From the NCBI GenBank assembly GCA_029781865.1, contig JAKOVW010000091.1, forward strand, positions 62,001 through 126,000: a stretch of 64,000 bases of DNA. The letters are read 5' to 3'. Below are positions 9,666 to 18,815 of the stretch, piece by piece; the first letter of the stretch is position 1; the number at the start of each line of letters is the position of its first letter. Under the pieces are notes generated by a model, which worked only from the letters and a program-made list of their open reading frames with translations, was not told where the DNA came from and did not search any database. The translations under genes were made by a program, and so were the position numbers. The stretch is from Bacteroidota bacterium (lineage in GTDB: Bacteria > Bacteroidota > Bacteroidia > Chitinophagales > Saprospiraceae).

Positions 9666-10103
9666 TTGAATCTTTTGGAATTTATTTCAGACGAACGTAA
9701 TTTGACAACTAAAACAGTGGAACTAATTCCGATTCTTGCCCGGTATCCATTGGTTTTTTTGAAAGGAGAAATGGGTTCCGGAAAAACCAGTTTGGTCAGG
9801 ACCATAGGAGACATCCTCGGCTTTAAACATGAAGTCAGCAGTCCGACGTTTTCCATCATCAATGAATACCATGCTGTGTCAAACAACTGGGGTATACAGC
9901 AGGTGTACCATATGGATTTGTACCGTTTGAAAACCCTGCAGGAAGCCCTGGATATTGGCATACTGGAATACCTGGACGGTCCCGGATTATGTATTATTGA
10001 ATGGCCGGAAATGCTTCAGGACCTCCTTCAAAATGAAGCTCATCTAGATATTCAAATCGAAGTATTGGAGAATCAACAAAGAAAGTATACCTTAACGGTT
10101 TAA
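9666..10103 (+). CDS. tsaE: tRNA threonylcarbamoyladenosine biosynthesis ATPase TsaE
   Basis: Small ATPase that works with TsaB-TsaD to form t6A37 on ANN-decoding tRNAs. Length 145 residues, normal for TsaE. Walker A GEMGSGKT is at residues 34-41; SSPTFSIINEYH and VYHMDLYRLK are the family switch and His-x-Asp blocks; CIIEWPE is the Walker-B-like segment. The start is TTG (position 9666). Only 3 bases separate its stop from ald, implying co-transcription; I recall this pairing from other Bacteroidota. Confidence 0.92.
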   Translation: MNLLEFISDERNLTTKTVELIPILARYPLVFLKGEMGSGKTSLVRTIGDILGFKHEVSSPTFSIINEYHAVSNNWGIQQVYHMDLYRLKTLQEALDIGILEYLDGPGLCIIEWPEMLQDLLQNEAHLDIQIEVLENQQRKYTLTV

Positions 10104-10106
10104 ATT

Positions 10107-11321
10107 ATGCAAGACCCCGTATTTTATTCCGCTGTTCAACGTGAATTTCTGACGCAACCGGAAATGCTAGAATTATACCGGGCCAAGTCGTCTCTTAAAA
10201 TAGGCATTCCAAAAGAAGCCACGCTGCAGGAAAACAGGGTTGCATTGGTTCCCATTTCGGTTAGCAATCTCGTAGCCAGGGGGCATAAAATAGTCATTGA
10301 ATCAGACGCCGGTAAAAAAGCACATTACTCCAATAAAGATTATTCAGAGGCCGGAGCCATCATCACTGAGGACAAAAAGTCCGTTTATGAATGCGATATC
10401 ATTTTAAAAGTTGCGCCACCGACCCATGATGAATTGCAATTATTTCATCCCAACCAGGTACTTATTTCTCCTTTGCATCTACCGGTCATTGATAGTGAAT
10501 ATATCCAGATATTAAGGCAAAAACGCGTTACAGCCATCGCGATGGAATATCTGCAAGCAGATGATGGTACCTTTCCATTGGTCAGGATCATGTCTGAAAT
10601 AGCAGGTATTTCCGTCGTCCAGACTGCTGCTGAATTACTGAGTAACCCATTACATGGAAAAGGCTTATTGCTGGGAGGTATTTCGGGAGTTCCACCCGCC
10701 AAGGTGGTGATATTAGGTGCCGGTGTGGTAGCAGAATTCGCCACAAGAGCAGCACTTGCACTGGGTGCTTCGGTCCGCATCTTTGATGACAACATTCATA
10801 AACTCATACGCATTCAAAACCGAATCGGAAGACAACTTTATACCTCATCTTTAAATCCTATCACGCTTACCCAACAGCTTATGACCGCCGATGTGGCCAT
10901 AGGAGCCATTCACAGCAAAACCGGAAGGACGCCATTGTTGGTTTCAGAAGAAATGGTCATGCAAATGAAAACTGGTTCTGTAATTATCGATGTCAGTATT
11001 GATCAGGGCGGATGTTTTGAAACCAGTGTTGTAACCTCACATGACAATCCTACCCGGATCGTTCATGGTGTCTATCATTATGGCGTACCCAACATACCTT
11101 CTAAAGTTGCGAGAACAGCATCCATTGGCGTTAGTAACATCATAACAACCATTATTCAACAAGCCGGTGATACCGGCAGCTTCGAACACGTTATTTACAA
11201 TCATAAAGGTCTGCGTAACGGCATATACACCTACAAAGGTTGCCTGACGAATGAGTATCTAAGTCATCGTTTTGCAATCAAGTACACCAATCTGGAATTA
11301 TTATTGACTTCGATTAGTTGA
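10107..11321 (+). CDS. ald: Alanine dehydrogenase
   Basis: NAD-dependent oxidative deamination of L-alanine to pyruvate. Length 404 residues. The N-terminal catalytic domain has IGIPKEATLQENRVALVP, the conserved Lys in LKVAPP and the His in SPLHLP. The Rossmann domain follows, with VVILGAGVVAEFATRAALALGA. DVSIDQGGCFETS and HGVYHYGVPNIPSKVARTAS are family signatures. The first 30 residues (QDPVFYSAVQREFLTQ) form an extension that I recall from Bacteroidota orthologues. It is downstream of tsaE in a probable two-gene operon. The related transhydrogenase alpha subunit is excluded by the alanine-dehydrogenase-type C-terminus. Confidence 0.92.
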   Translation: MQDPVFYSAVQREFLTQPEMLELYRAKSSLKIGIPKEATLQENRVALVPISVSNLVARGHKIVIESDAGKKAHYSNKDYSEAGAIITEDKKSVYECDIILKVAPPTHDELQLFHPNQVLISPLHLPVIDSEYIQILRQKRVTAIAMEYLQADDGTFPLVRIMSEIAGISVVQTAAELLSNPLHGKGLLLGGISGVPPAKVVILGAGVVAEFATRAALALGASVRIFDDNIHKLIRIQNRIGRQLYTSSLNPITLTQQLMTADVAIGAIHSKTGRTPLLVSEEMVMQMKTGSVIIDVSIDQGGCFETSVVTSHDNPTRIVHGVYHYGVPNIPSKVARTASIGVSNIITTIIQQAGDTGSFEHVIYNHKGLRNGIYTYKGCLTNEYLSHRFAIKYTNLELLLTSIS

Positions 11322-11329
11322 GGAAGGTT

Positions 11330-11458
11330 ATAGCTGTTAAGGCTTTTAGTCTGTTAGTTTAATGTACTTAACAAAAGTGCATTGTATATAGCTTACACCT
11401 CTTTCCTGTTTGACTTCTAACAACCTTAACCACTGTAAGCCTAAATCCCTAACAGACT
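11330..11458. repeat. Short inverted repeat between convergent ald and polyprenyl synthase genes
   Basis: AGTCTGTTAG at 11348-11357 is repeated inverted as CTAACAGACT at 11449-11458. The rest of the gap consists of degenerate GTTAAGG/GTTAG words, resembling the GTTAGGAG clusters elsewhere in the window. It may be a decayed member of that family. Confidence 0.4.
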
Positions 11459-12439
11459 TTATTTTTTTCTTTCCGTTACAAAATAACACAACTTATACAG
11501 TGCTTCATTCGCATCATTTTGCGGCAATTGCTTTAATAATTGAATGGCATTGTCACGGTATTCATTCATTTTTTGCTGCGCAGTATCAACGCCTTTGTAT
11601 TCGTGAATAAATGAAACGACTTCTTTAATCGATTCTTCCCGCTCATTGTGATTCCGGATTAAAGAGATCATCCGGTTTTTTTTAGGCACAGGTGCAGCAT
11701 TTAATGCAGAGATTAATGGAAGCGTCATTTTTTTTTCTTTGATGTCTGCAATTTTTGGTTTGCCGGTTACATCATTGGAAAGATCCATCAGATCATCTTT
11801 TATTTGAAATGCAATTCCAATATTTTCTCCAAAGCGATGAACCAAATCAAGTGCCGAACGGTCATCTGTATTGCTCTTTGCACCGCAAACACAGGCCGCT
11901 CGAATCAGCGATGCCGTTTTTTGACGGATGATCTGAAAATAAATTTCTTCTGTAATATCCAATCTCCTGGCTTTTTCCAATTGCAGTAATTCACCTTCGC
12001 TCATTTCAGAAACGGAGCTGGATAGAATTTCCAGTAAATCAAAGTTTTTATTATTCAGTGCAGTCAACAAACCTCTGGATAACAAGTAATCTCCAACCAA
12101 AACGGCGATTTTATTTTTCCAGAGTGCCTTTATCGAAAAAAAACCACGACGCTCGATCGAATCATCTACAACATCATCATGGACCAATGTAGCTGTATGC
12201 AAAAGTTCGACCAATGAAGCCGCGTTGTATGATTTTTCATTGATTTCACCAAACATTCTCGCGCTCAACAACGCCATTAGTGGTCTTAGTTGCTTCCCTT
12301 TGGTTTTTACTAGATAGTAAGTGATTTTATCAAGTAGAGCAACCTTGCTGCTCATCGCTTTCCTGAAATGTTTATCGAATTCAACAAGTGCCTGATTTAC
12401 AGGACGCTTAATGTCTTCAAGGGAATAGCCTGGTTGCAT
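11459..12439 (-). CDS. Polyprenyl diphosphate synthase (long-chain, IspB-like)
   Basis: Trans-isoprenyl diphosphate synthase of 326 residues, probably making the menaquinone side chain from FPP and IPP. The first Asp-rich motif HDDVVDD is at 87-93 and the second, DDLMD, at 215-219; GKQLRP (48-53) binds IPP. Residues before the first Asp-rich motif (ELLHTATLV) are small, as in long-chain synthases, but product length cannot be read reliably from sequence. It is convergent with ald and its stop abuts degenerate GTTAG-type sequence. Confidence 0.88.
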   Translation of the reverse strand: MQPGYSLEDIKRPVNQALVEFDKHFRKAMSSKVALLDKITYYLVKTKGKQLRPLMALLSARMFGEINEKSYNAASLVELLHTATLVHDDVVDDSIERRGFFSIKALWKNKIAVLVGDYLLSRGLLTALNNKNFDLLEILSSSVSEMSEGELLQLEKARRLDITEEIYFQIIRQKTASLIRAACVCGAKSNTDDRSALDLVHRFGENIGIAFQIKDDLMDLSNDVTGKPKIADIKEKKMTLPLISALNAAPVPKKNRMISLIRNHNEREESIKEVVSFIHEYKGVDTAQQKMNEYRDNAIQLLKQLPQNDANEALYKLCYFVTERKK

Positions 12440-12782
12440 ATGAATTGTAAATATAGAAAAGTTATGTTTAAGAAGACTGTAGACTGTAAGCTATTGGTTG
12501 TACGTGAAAAGGAAATACAAATTCATTCCTGATTATATGCGGCATATAACAATTGTCAACCATGAGATGTTTCAATAATTTTATTCATTCTCCTTTAAAA
12601 GAAAAAAAACGGAAAAAGTAGGAAATTAAAAAATAGATCTTCCAAAAGTTAATGATACATAATACTTCTGGCTCCTGTTTTTTAAGAAAACTTGTCATAC
12701 CTAAAACCTATAGCCCACAGCCTCAATCTTAAACCTTGCTCCTTCCTCAACATATAATTACCTTAGTATCTGTTTTTTCACC
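12440..12782. other. Intergenic region with no recognised feature
   Basis: This AT-rich spacer lies between the divergent polyprenyl synthase and DUF6427-like genes. It holds scattered short words such as AGACTGTAGACTGTA but no ORF, hairpin or RNA gene that I can support. The -7 element of the next gene follows at 12783. Confidence 0.5.
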
Positions 12783-12790
12783 TAAATTTG
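12783..12790 (+). promoter_or_regulatory. -7 promoter element of the DUF6427-like/purQ operon
   Basis: TAAATTTG matches TAnnTTTG and lies 20 bases before the TTG start at 12810. No -33 TTG is apparent. Confidence 0.4.
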
Positions 12791-12809
12791 AAGCAAGAAT
12801 TGGAATTCA

Positions 12810-13787
12810 TTGTTAGCTCTATTTAAAAAAAATGCTTTTTTCAGCGTCCTTCTGCTGATTCCATATGCTTTTATTCTTCATGCGTCAGCATGGTTCAATC
12901 GGATTCCGGAGCCCGAATCAGCCAATTGTTGGTTTTATAACAGAATCCGGAACGGATTAGGATTCTCTGATCATTTTGAAGTTTTCCTTTCCATCTTTCT
13001 GATAATACTTCACGCGATTGTACTTGCACGCATTACCAGTAAATATAAATTAAATCCGGAAGGACAGTTATTTGGAAGTCTATTGTTCATATTGTTTTGC
13101 GGATTTCATCATTCCACATTAAGCCTGAATGCTGTTTTGTTTTCCAACTTATTTCTTACTCTTGGCATTTACGAATTATTCGGAATTTATCTAAAGAAAA
13201 ATGCAAGCATTCAACTTTACAACTTTGGGTTATTAACCGGCATTGCAAGCTTATTTTATCCTCCCTATTTTGTATTCATGCTATTCGGATTTATCGGAAT
13301 TGTCATATTGAGAGGAACCCGATTTAAAGAATTTCTGCAGTTAACCGGAGGATTTATCAATGTGTATCTTTTGCTTTATGCATTTCTCTATGTTTTCAAT
13401 TTGCAATCTGAGTTTTGGAATCAGCAGATCACAGGCTTCTTTAATCCATTTATCTTTTCCATGAAATTCATCAATTCAGGTTGGGTGGCCTTTTGCCTGT
13501 TTTTTATTTTCATTATCATAAATCTATTGCATTACCAGTATTTTCAAAGCAAGCGAAGCATCATAGTACAAAAGCAATACGATTTGTTTTTCTGGGCTTT
13601 GCTTGTTAGTCTTTGCAGTATCTTTTTTGTTAAGATAAACCAGGTCAGTCATTTGATTGTATTATTTACTCCACTGGCTTTTTTAACGGGAATGTTATTG
13701 AACAGAATCAAGAATCCATTGTTACAAGAAACATTACATCTCTTTTTAGTGATCACTTCCTTATTTTTGCAGTTTCAAAATTGGTAG
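12810..13787 (+). CDS. Polytopic membrane protein, DUF6427-like
   Basis: Integral membrane protein of 325 residues with about 8-9 hydrophobic segments (for example FFSVLLLIPYAFILHASAWF, FLSIFLIILHAIVLA, FVFMLFGFIGIVIL, WVAFCLFFIFIIINLL and the C-terminal LHLFLVITSLFLQF). The general look (LLTGIASLFYPPYFVFMLFGFIG) resembles the DUF6427 family of Bacteroidota; the assignment is tentative and the function unknown. The start is TTG at 12810. The stop at 13785-13787 is 2 bases before the purQ ATG, so the two are very likely co-transcribed. Confidence 0.7.
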   Translation: MLALFKKNAFFSVLLLIPYAFILHASAWFNRIPEPESANCWFYNRIRNGLGFSDHFEVFLSIFLIILHAIVLARITSKYKLNPEGQLFGSLLFILFCGFHHSTLSLNAVLFSNLFLTLGIYELFGIYLKKNASIQLYNFGLLTGIASLFYPPYFVFMLFGFIGIVILRGTRFKEFLQLTGGFINVYLLLYAFLYVFNLQSEFWNQQITGFFNPFIFSMKFINSGWVAFCLFFIFIIINLLHYQYFQSKRSIIVQKQYDLFFWALLVSLCSIFFVKINQVSHLIVLFTPLAFLTGMLLNRIKNPLLQETLHLFLVITSLFLQFQNW

Positions 13788-13789
13788 AA

Positions 13790-14509
13790 ATGAAATTTGG
13801 CGTAATCGTATTTCCGGGATCCAATTGTGATGACGACATGATCTATGTCCTTCGCGATGTATTCAAAAAAAATGTGGAAAAAATCTGGCATAAAGAAACG
13901 AGGTTGAGTGGATTTAATCCTGGAGATTGCCTGTTTCTTCCCGGAGGGTTTTCATACGGAGATTACCTCCGTTGCGGTGCTATCGCCCGGTTTTCACCTA
14001 TTATGAATGATGTAATCCGATTTGCCAATGAAGGCGGACTCGTCATTGGAATATGCAATGGGTTTCAGATTCTTTGCGAAGCTGGTCTTCTGCCCGGTCA
14101 GCTTTTGGTCAATATCAATGAAAAATTCATCTGCAACAATGTATATCTAAATCCATATACATCGGATTCTCCGCTGACATGTACTCTGGATAAAAGCAAA
14201 GCTTACAAAATTCCAATTGCACACGCTGACGGGCGCTACTTTGCCGACGATGCCACGCTTCAATCGCTTCAAAAAAATGATCAGATCCTGTTTCAGTATT
14301 GCAGTGAAAATGGAGATGTTAATCAAGCCAGTAATATCAATGGATCCTGCCTGAATATAGCCGGAATCTGCAATGAAAACCGCAATGTTTGCGGGATGAT
14401 GCCCCATCCTGAAAGAGCTTCAGAGACCGAGTTGGGCAATTCTGATGGAAAATATCTGTTTGAATCCCTTTTTAGCTGGATTAATCAATATTCCATGAGT
14501 ATAGCCTAA
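13790..14509 (+). CDS. purQ: Phosphoribosylformylglycinamidine synthase, glutaminase subunit
   Basis: Class I glutamine amidotransferase subunit supplying ammonia for the fourth step of purine synthesis. Length 239 residues from the ATG at 13790; a TTG at 13781 extends the frame but overlaps the upstream stop. The nucleophile is Cys89 in GICNGFQ, with His206/Glu208 in MMPHPERASE. The opening FGVIVFPGSNCDDD and PGGFSYGDYLRCGAIAR are PurQ hallmarks. It is a small-type PurQ, so separate PurL (and usually PurS) subunits are expected elsewhere. Confidence 0.94.
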   Translation: MKFGVIVFPGSNCDDDMIYVLRDVFKKNVEKIWHKETRLSGFNPGDCLFLPGGFSYGDYLRCGAIARFSPIMNDVIRFANEGGLVIGICNGFQILCEAGLLPGQLLVNINEKFICNNVYLNPYTSDSPLTCTLDKSKAYKIPIAHADGRYFADDATLQSLQKNDQILFQYCSENGDVNQASNINGSCLNIAGICNENRNVCGMMPHPERASETELGNSDGKYLFESLFSWINQYSMSIA

Positions 14510-14685
14510 ACAAGGCTTAAAAAGGAACTGAAATCCGGATTCTCCCTGCGCAATCACACTTTTCAATTTTTTTATAACTAATAAGGACTTCATTCCCCTA
14601 TAGGCGAATGGCATTATGACTTGTTTCAAAGTCATTCCTGGCTACGGGAGCGTTAAACTCCTATTAAAGCTGAATGAAACTTCTG

Positions 14686-14713
14686 TTTGATCCCTGCTAT
14701 TATTCTATTTTTG
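14686..14713 (+). promoter_or_regulatory. Promoter of dsbD
   Basis: TTTG at 14686-14689 is followed after 16 bases by TATTTTTG at 14706-14713, a full TAnnTTTG match. The ATG is at 14734, giving a leader of about 14 bases. Confidence 0.6.
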
Positions 14714-14733
14714 CAAGATAAATTCACGAAGGA

Positions 14734-17265
14734 ATGAAGATTCACAAATTATTGATTTCCACAACTTTAGTTCTCCTTATTTCAAACGCCTTTACCCAGA
14801 TTCTACAGCCGGTGCACTGGAGCTATGACCTCAAAGCTCAAAAAGACAATACGTACGAGGTCACTTTACACGCAAAAATGGATAAAGGCTGGGCCATTTA
14901 CAGCCAAACTTCTGATCCAAATGCTGCACAACCCACAGAAATCACCTTTGAAAAATCACCCGGCTTTGAGTTGATTGGCAAAGCAGCAGAGGTAGGAAAA
15001 AAGAAGGAAGGACCTGAACCTCTTTTTGACAATCTCGTGGTTTCAAAATATTACGATCACGTTGATTTTGTCCAATTGGTAAAAGTAAAGGATCCATCTA
15101 AGCCAATTAAAGCTTCTGCATATTACATGAGCTGCAATAGCGAAAAATGCATACCACCTACCAATGAAGATTTTGTCATTTCATTAAACGGTCAGAAAGC
15201 AGAATCAAGCACCTCTGTAAGTGAACCACTGGGTTCGTCTCCTATTGCAAGTACAAATCTGCTGTTGCAGGAATCCGCAACTAAATCAAACGGAATCTTT
15301 GAACCGGTTAAAGTCAAATCTGAATTGATCAATAAAGGACAAAATATTTATACTTTGAAATTTATCGCAGATATCGAGGACGGTTGGTATATCTACAGTC
15401 ACGATATTGGTCCGGATGGGCCGATACCATCGAATATAGAAATGACTGCATCTGACTCCTACGAAATTGTCGGTAAAATCATTGAAACTTCAGATCACAA
15501 GATTGAAGCGTATGATGAGATCTTCGAGATGAAACTCATCAAATACAAACACCAGGTATTTTTTAATCAGGATATTAAAGTGAAGGATCCTTCAAAAGAG
15601 ATCAAAGGATTTTTTACCTTTCAAAGCTGCGATGCTACCAAATGTCTTCCACCAAAAAACATTGCCTTTCATTTTAAACCGGATGCCAACAGTTTAAAAC
15701 TGGAGACTGAAGAAGGGGCGCCCATGCTTCCTGCTATCGGTGACGGGAATAGCATCAATTTATCTGTGCCTACTTTAATTGAAACACAAAAAAATCCGGC
15801 GGGAAATTGCGGTGAAGAACTGACTGAAGGCAAAAATTATTTCTGGACATTCATATTCGGATTTCTCGGTGGATTATTGGCTCTTCTAACTCCTTGTGTA
15901 TTTCCGATGATTCCGCTCACCGTTTCTTTTTTTACAAAAGATTCAAAGGAGAAAGGAGTCCGCAATGCCATTATTTATGCCTTTTCTATCATTGTCATTT
16001 ATGTTGCCATTGGCATTTTAATTACAGCCGTATTCGGTGCAACAGCGCTCAATGAATTATCTACCAACTGGGTTGCCAATACTTTATTCTTCATCATCTT
16101 TATCATTTTCGCATTTTCCTTTTTTGGATTTTACGAAATCACATTACCCAGCAGCTGGGCAAACAAAAGCGATAAGATGGCTGAATCCGGTGGTTTGATC
16201 GGCATTTTTTTTATGGCATTTACTCTGGCTATCGTGAGTTTTTCATGCACCGGTCCGATTATAGGATCTGCAATTGTCCAATCAGCGACATCGAAGATGG
16301 GTCCATTTATCGTTATGCTTGGATTCTCCACTGCATTGGCAATTCCTTTTGGATTATTTGCAGCATTTCCGGCATTTTTAAATACACTACCCCGATCCGG
16401 TTCGTGGATGACAAATGTGAAAGTCGTATTAGGATTTCTCGAACTTGCATTGGCATTTAAATTTTTATCTGTTGCGGATATGGTGCAGCATTGGGGCATC
16501 CTTGGATATGAAATTTTTATGGGTTTCTGGGTGCTGATCTTTGGTGCCATGACTTTGTATCTGTTTGGACTTTACAGATTTCCACATGACAGCCCGGTAA
16601 AAAAACTTTCAGCTAAACGCTGGAGCTTTTCACTTTTATCGCTTGCCGCCACAATATATCTCATGACGGGATTTAATTACAATAAGGAATTGCATACTTA
16701 CAATTCACTTAAACTGATGAGTGGTCTTGCGCCTCCGGCATACTACAATTATTTATTGCCAAAAGCTGAGCTCAATCAGGATATTAAAAATAAATATCCA
16801 TCCTTTACCAAATGCGCTAATAATCTGGATTGCTTTAAAAATTACTTTGACGGTCTGGCTTATGCCAAGGAAGTCAACAAACCTATGCTGGTCGACTTCA
16901 CCGGATATGGCTGCGTCAATTGCCGCAAGACAGAAGAACATATTTGGGTCGATGAAAGAGTACGCAATAAAATTGCACATGATTTTGTATTGGTATCCCT
17001 GTATGTTGATGACCGTGCCCCATTGGAGAAAGAGTTATTTTCTGCTATCCGAAAAACTCCATTGCGCAATGTTGGAAATAAATGGGCCGATTTTCAAATT
17101 GTAAATTTCAATCAAAACAGCCAACCATTATATGTGATGGTAAGTCCAAATGAAAAAGTCCTCGCAAAACCACGTGGCTACAAAGAAGGCGTAGATAGTT
17201 ATGCGCAATTTTTGGAATGTGGACTGGACGCGTTTAAGAAAAGCTCAAGCTTGGGTGTACAATAG
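14734..17265 (+). CDS. dsbD: Thiol:disulfide interchange protein DsbD with duplicated N-terminal domain
   Basis: Inner-membrane protein that passes electrons from cytoplasmic thioredoxin to periplasmic thiol proteins. Domain order over 843 residues: signal peptide (1-22); two consecutive DsbD-alpha-like domains (about 25-150 and 190-320), each ending in a Cys pair (Cys134/Cys139 and Cys299/Cys304, both in SC-x4-C-x-PP contexts); a CcdA-like membrane domain (about 370-660) with redox cysteines in LTPCVFPM and SFSCTGPI; and a C-terminal thioredoxin domain with Cys727-Val-Asn-Cys730. The second alpha domain is extra compared with E. coli DsbD (about 565 residues). It is preceded by a good promoter and faces mlaF convergently. 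Confidence 0.93.
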   Translation: MKIHKLLISTTLVLLISNAFTQILQPVHWSYDLKAQKDNTYEVTLHAKMDKGWAIYSQTSDPNAAQPTEITFEKSPGFELIGKAAEVGKKKEGPEPLFDNLVVSKYYDHVDFVQLVKVKDPSKPIKASAYYMSCNSEKCIPPTNEDFVISLNGQKAESSTSVSEPLGSSPIASTNLLLQESATKSNGIFEPVKVKSELINKGQNIYTLKFIADIEDGWYIYSHDIGPDGPIPSNIEMTASDSYEIVGKIIETSDHKIEAYDEIFEMKLIKYKHQVFFNQDIKVKDPSKEIKGFFTFQSCDATKCLPPKNIAFHFKPDANSLKLETEEGAPMLPAIGDGNSINLSVPTLIETQKNPAGNCGEELTEGKNYFWTFIFGFLGGLLALLTPCVFPMIPLTVSFFTKDSKEKGVRNAIIYAFSIIVIYVAIGILITAVFGATALNELSTNWVANTLFFIIFIIFAFSFFGFYEITLPSSWANKSDKMAESGGLIGIFFMAFTLAIVSFSCTGPIIGSAIVQSATSKMGPFIVMLGFSTALAIPFGLFAAFPAFLNTLPRSGSWMTNVKVVLGFLELALAFKFLSVADMVQHWGILGYEIFMGFWVLIFGAMTLYLFGLYRFPHDSPVKKLSAKRWSFSLLSLAATIYLMTGFNYNKELHTYNSLKLMSGLAPPAYYNYLLPKAELNQDIKNKYPSFTKCANNLDCFKNYFDGLAYAKEVNKPMLVDFTGYGCVNCRKTEEHIWVDERVRNKIAHDFVLVSLYVDDRAPLEKELFSAIRKTPLRNVGNKWADFQIVNFNQNSQPLYVMVSPNEKVLAKPRGYKEGVDSYAQFLECGLDAFKKSSSLGVQ

Positions 17266-17308
17266 TTAGGCGATCATCTCTATTCGATATCAATTGCGAA
17301 TAGATGAA

Positions 17309-18070
17309 TCAATGCTCTACCATTTTCTTCCTTAGTTTTTGAAGGAAGGGCGATGCAAAAATAAATCCTTCGAGTATTTCATTCCTAGTCGTTAGCACTT
17401 CTTCTTTATTTCCTTTCCAGGCGAGTTGCCCTTCATGCAATAAAATGATATTGTCGCCTATTTCCATGACACTATTCATGTCATGTGTGTTGATTACAGT
17501 AATGATGTTATTCTCTTTAGTAATAGAGTAGATCAACTCGTCGATGACCATCGCTGTTTTAGGATCCAAACCTGAATTCGGTTCATCGCAAAAAAGATAT
17601 TTCGGATTTAAAACTATTGCCCGGGCAATACCCACCCGCTTTTGCATTCCGCCGGAAAGCTCTGATGGAAATTTGTTATTCGTACCTGCAAGATTGACGC
17701 GATCCAGACAATAATCCACCCGTTTATTTTTTTCTTTCCGTGTCATGGTTGAAAACATATCCAATGGAAAACGGATATTGTCCTGAACATTCATTGAATC
17801 AAACAATGCAGAACCCTGAAATAACATTCCGATTTGCATGCGCAATGCGCGCATCGGTTGTTTCTCCAGTGCATAAAAATCAACATCGTCATACCATACT
17901 TTTCCGGAGGTTGGATGTATCAATCCGATCAGAATTTTTAACAACACCGTTTTTCCTGCTCCGGACCTCCCAATGATCAGATTGGCTTTACCCTGCTCGA
18001 ATTCACAAGACACGTCATTCAACACATGTTGATCGCCAAAATTTTTAAAGATATTAACTGCTTTAATCAT
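17309..18070 (-). CDS. mlaF: ABC transporter ATP-binding protein, MlaF-type
   Basis: ATPase of a Mla-type phospholipid transport system maintaining outer-membrane lipid asymmetry. Length 253 residues. Walker A GRSGAGKT is at 34-41, the ABC signature LSGGMQ at 138-143 and Walker B YLFCDEP at 158-164. The long connection before the signature and ARAIVLNPKYLFCDEPNSGLDP are MlaF-like. Its ATG overlaps the mlaE stop by one base (TGATG), indicating translational coupling. The MCE-domain gene (mlaD) that usually follows is not present; the next gene is the convergent dsbD. Confidence 0.9.
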   Translation of the reverse strand: MIKAVNIFKNFGDQHVLNDVSCEFEQGKANLIIGRSGAGKTVLLKILIGLIHPTSGKVWYDDVDFYALEKQPMRALRMQIGMLFQGSALFDSMNVQDNIRFPLDMFSTMTRKEKNKRVDYCLDRVNLAGTNNKFPSELSGGMQKRVGIARAIVLNPKYLFCDEPNSGLDPKTAMVIDELIYSITKENNIITVINTHDMNSVMEIGDNIILLHEGQLAWKGNKEEVLTTRNEILEGFIFASPFLQKLRKKMVEH

Positions 18071-18810
18071 CAGGTCATCAACATGGCTATTACGTAATCG
18101 GCAGATAAAATCAATATATTGGAGTAAACCACTGCTCTTGTACTTGCATCACCCAACTCGATGCTACCTCCTTTAACAAAATAACCCTGATAACAGGATA
18201 CAGTCGTAAGGATAAAGGCAAATACAAATGCTTTGACAAACATCATCCAGACATTATAAGGCTCAAAAAAGGAGCGCAATCCGCGAATGTATTCAGCGTG
18301 AGAAAACCAGCCCGTTGGAACAACCGCAATATATCCTCCGATCACACTGATGAATGCTCCAACACAAACCAACATGGGAACGACAAACAAGGCCGCTATG
18401 ATCTTGGGTTGCACCAGATACGCAGCTGTATTTACACCCATGATTTCCATGGCATCAATATGTTCTTTTTGACGCATCCCACCAAGCTCTGCTGCTAAAT
18501 TGGACCCCACCTTGCCTGCAAGTAACATACAGGAGAATGTTGGCGCTAATTCGATAATAGTCATATCTCTTACGATATAACCGACATAGTATCTGGGAAT
18601 GATGGACTCCTGCATCTGATAGGCAAACTGAACAGCGGTTACCGCTCCGATAAAAATGGAAATAATCCCTACAATGACTAAAGAGCCAATGCCGATACTA
18701 TTCATTTGCCTGAGGGTCTCTCTCCAATACATACTCCACTTTTCAGGCTTATGAAAAACCTGGCGGAGCCATTGAAGATAAATTCCAAAATGCGTAAGGA
18801 TTGTAAACAT
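18070..18810 (-). CDS. mlaE: ABC transporter permease, MlaE family
   Basis: Permease of the MlaFE lipid transporter, 246 residues. It has several membrane segments and the conserved core VRDMTIIELAPTFSCMLLAGKVGSNLAAELGGMRQKEHIDAMEIMGVNTAAYLVQPKIIA, the MlaE signature region (about 85-145). It starts 5 bases after the aldehyde dehydrogenase stop and overlaps mlaF by one base, so the three genes look like one transcript. Confidence 0.92.
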   Translation of the reverse strand: MFTILTHFGIYLQWLRQVFHKPEKWSMYWRETLRQMNSIGIGSLVIVGIISIFIGAVTAVQFAYQMQESIIPRYYVGYIVRDMTIIELAPTFSCMLLAGKVGSNLAAELGGMRQKEHIDAMEIMGVNTAAYLVQPKIIAALFVVPMLVCVGAFISVIGGYIAVVPTGWFSHAEYIRGLRSFFEPYNVWMMFVKAFVFAFILTTVSCYQGYFVKGGSIELGDASTRAVVYSNILILSADYVIAMLMT

Positions 18811-18815
18811 GCTAT

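Noticed and set aside
14510-14685. Possible tRNA or riboswitch between purQ and dsbD
   Set aside because: Some short complementary words occur, but there is no T-loop consensus, acceptor stem or riboswitch motif I could match.
17280-17303. Hairpin CTATTCG/CGAATAG between convergent dsbD and mlaF
   Set aside because: The stem is only 7 bp with a 10-base loop and no T run on either side, so it is not called as a terminator.
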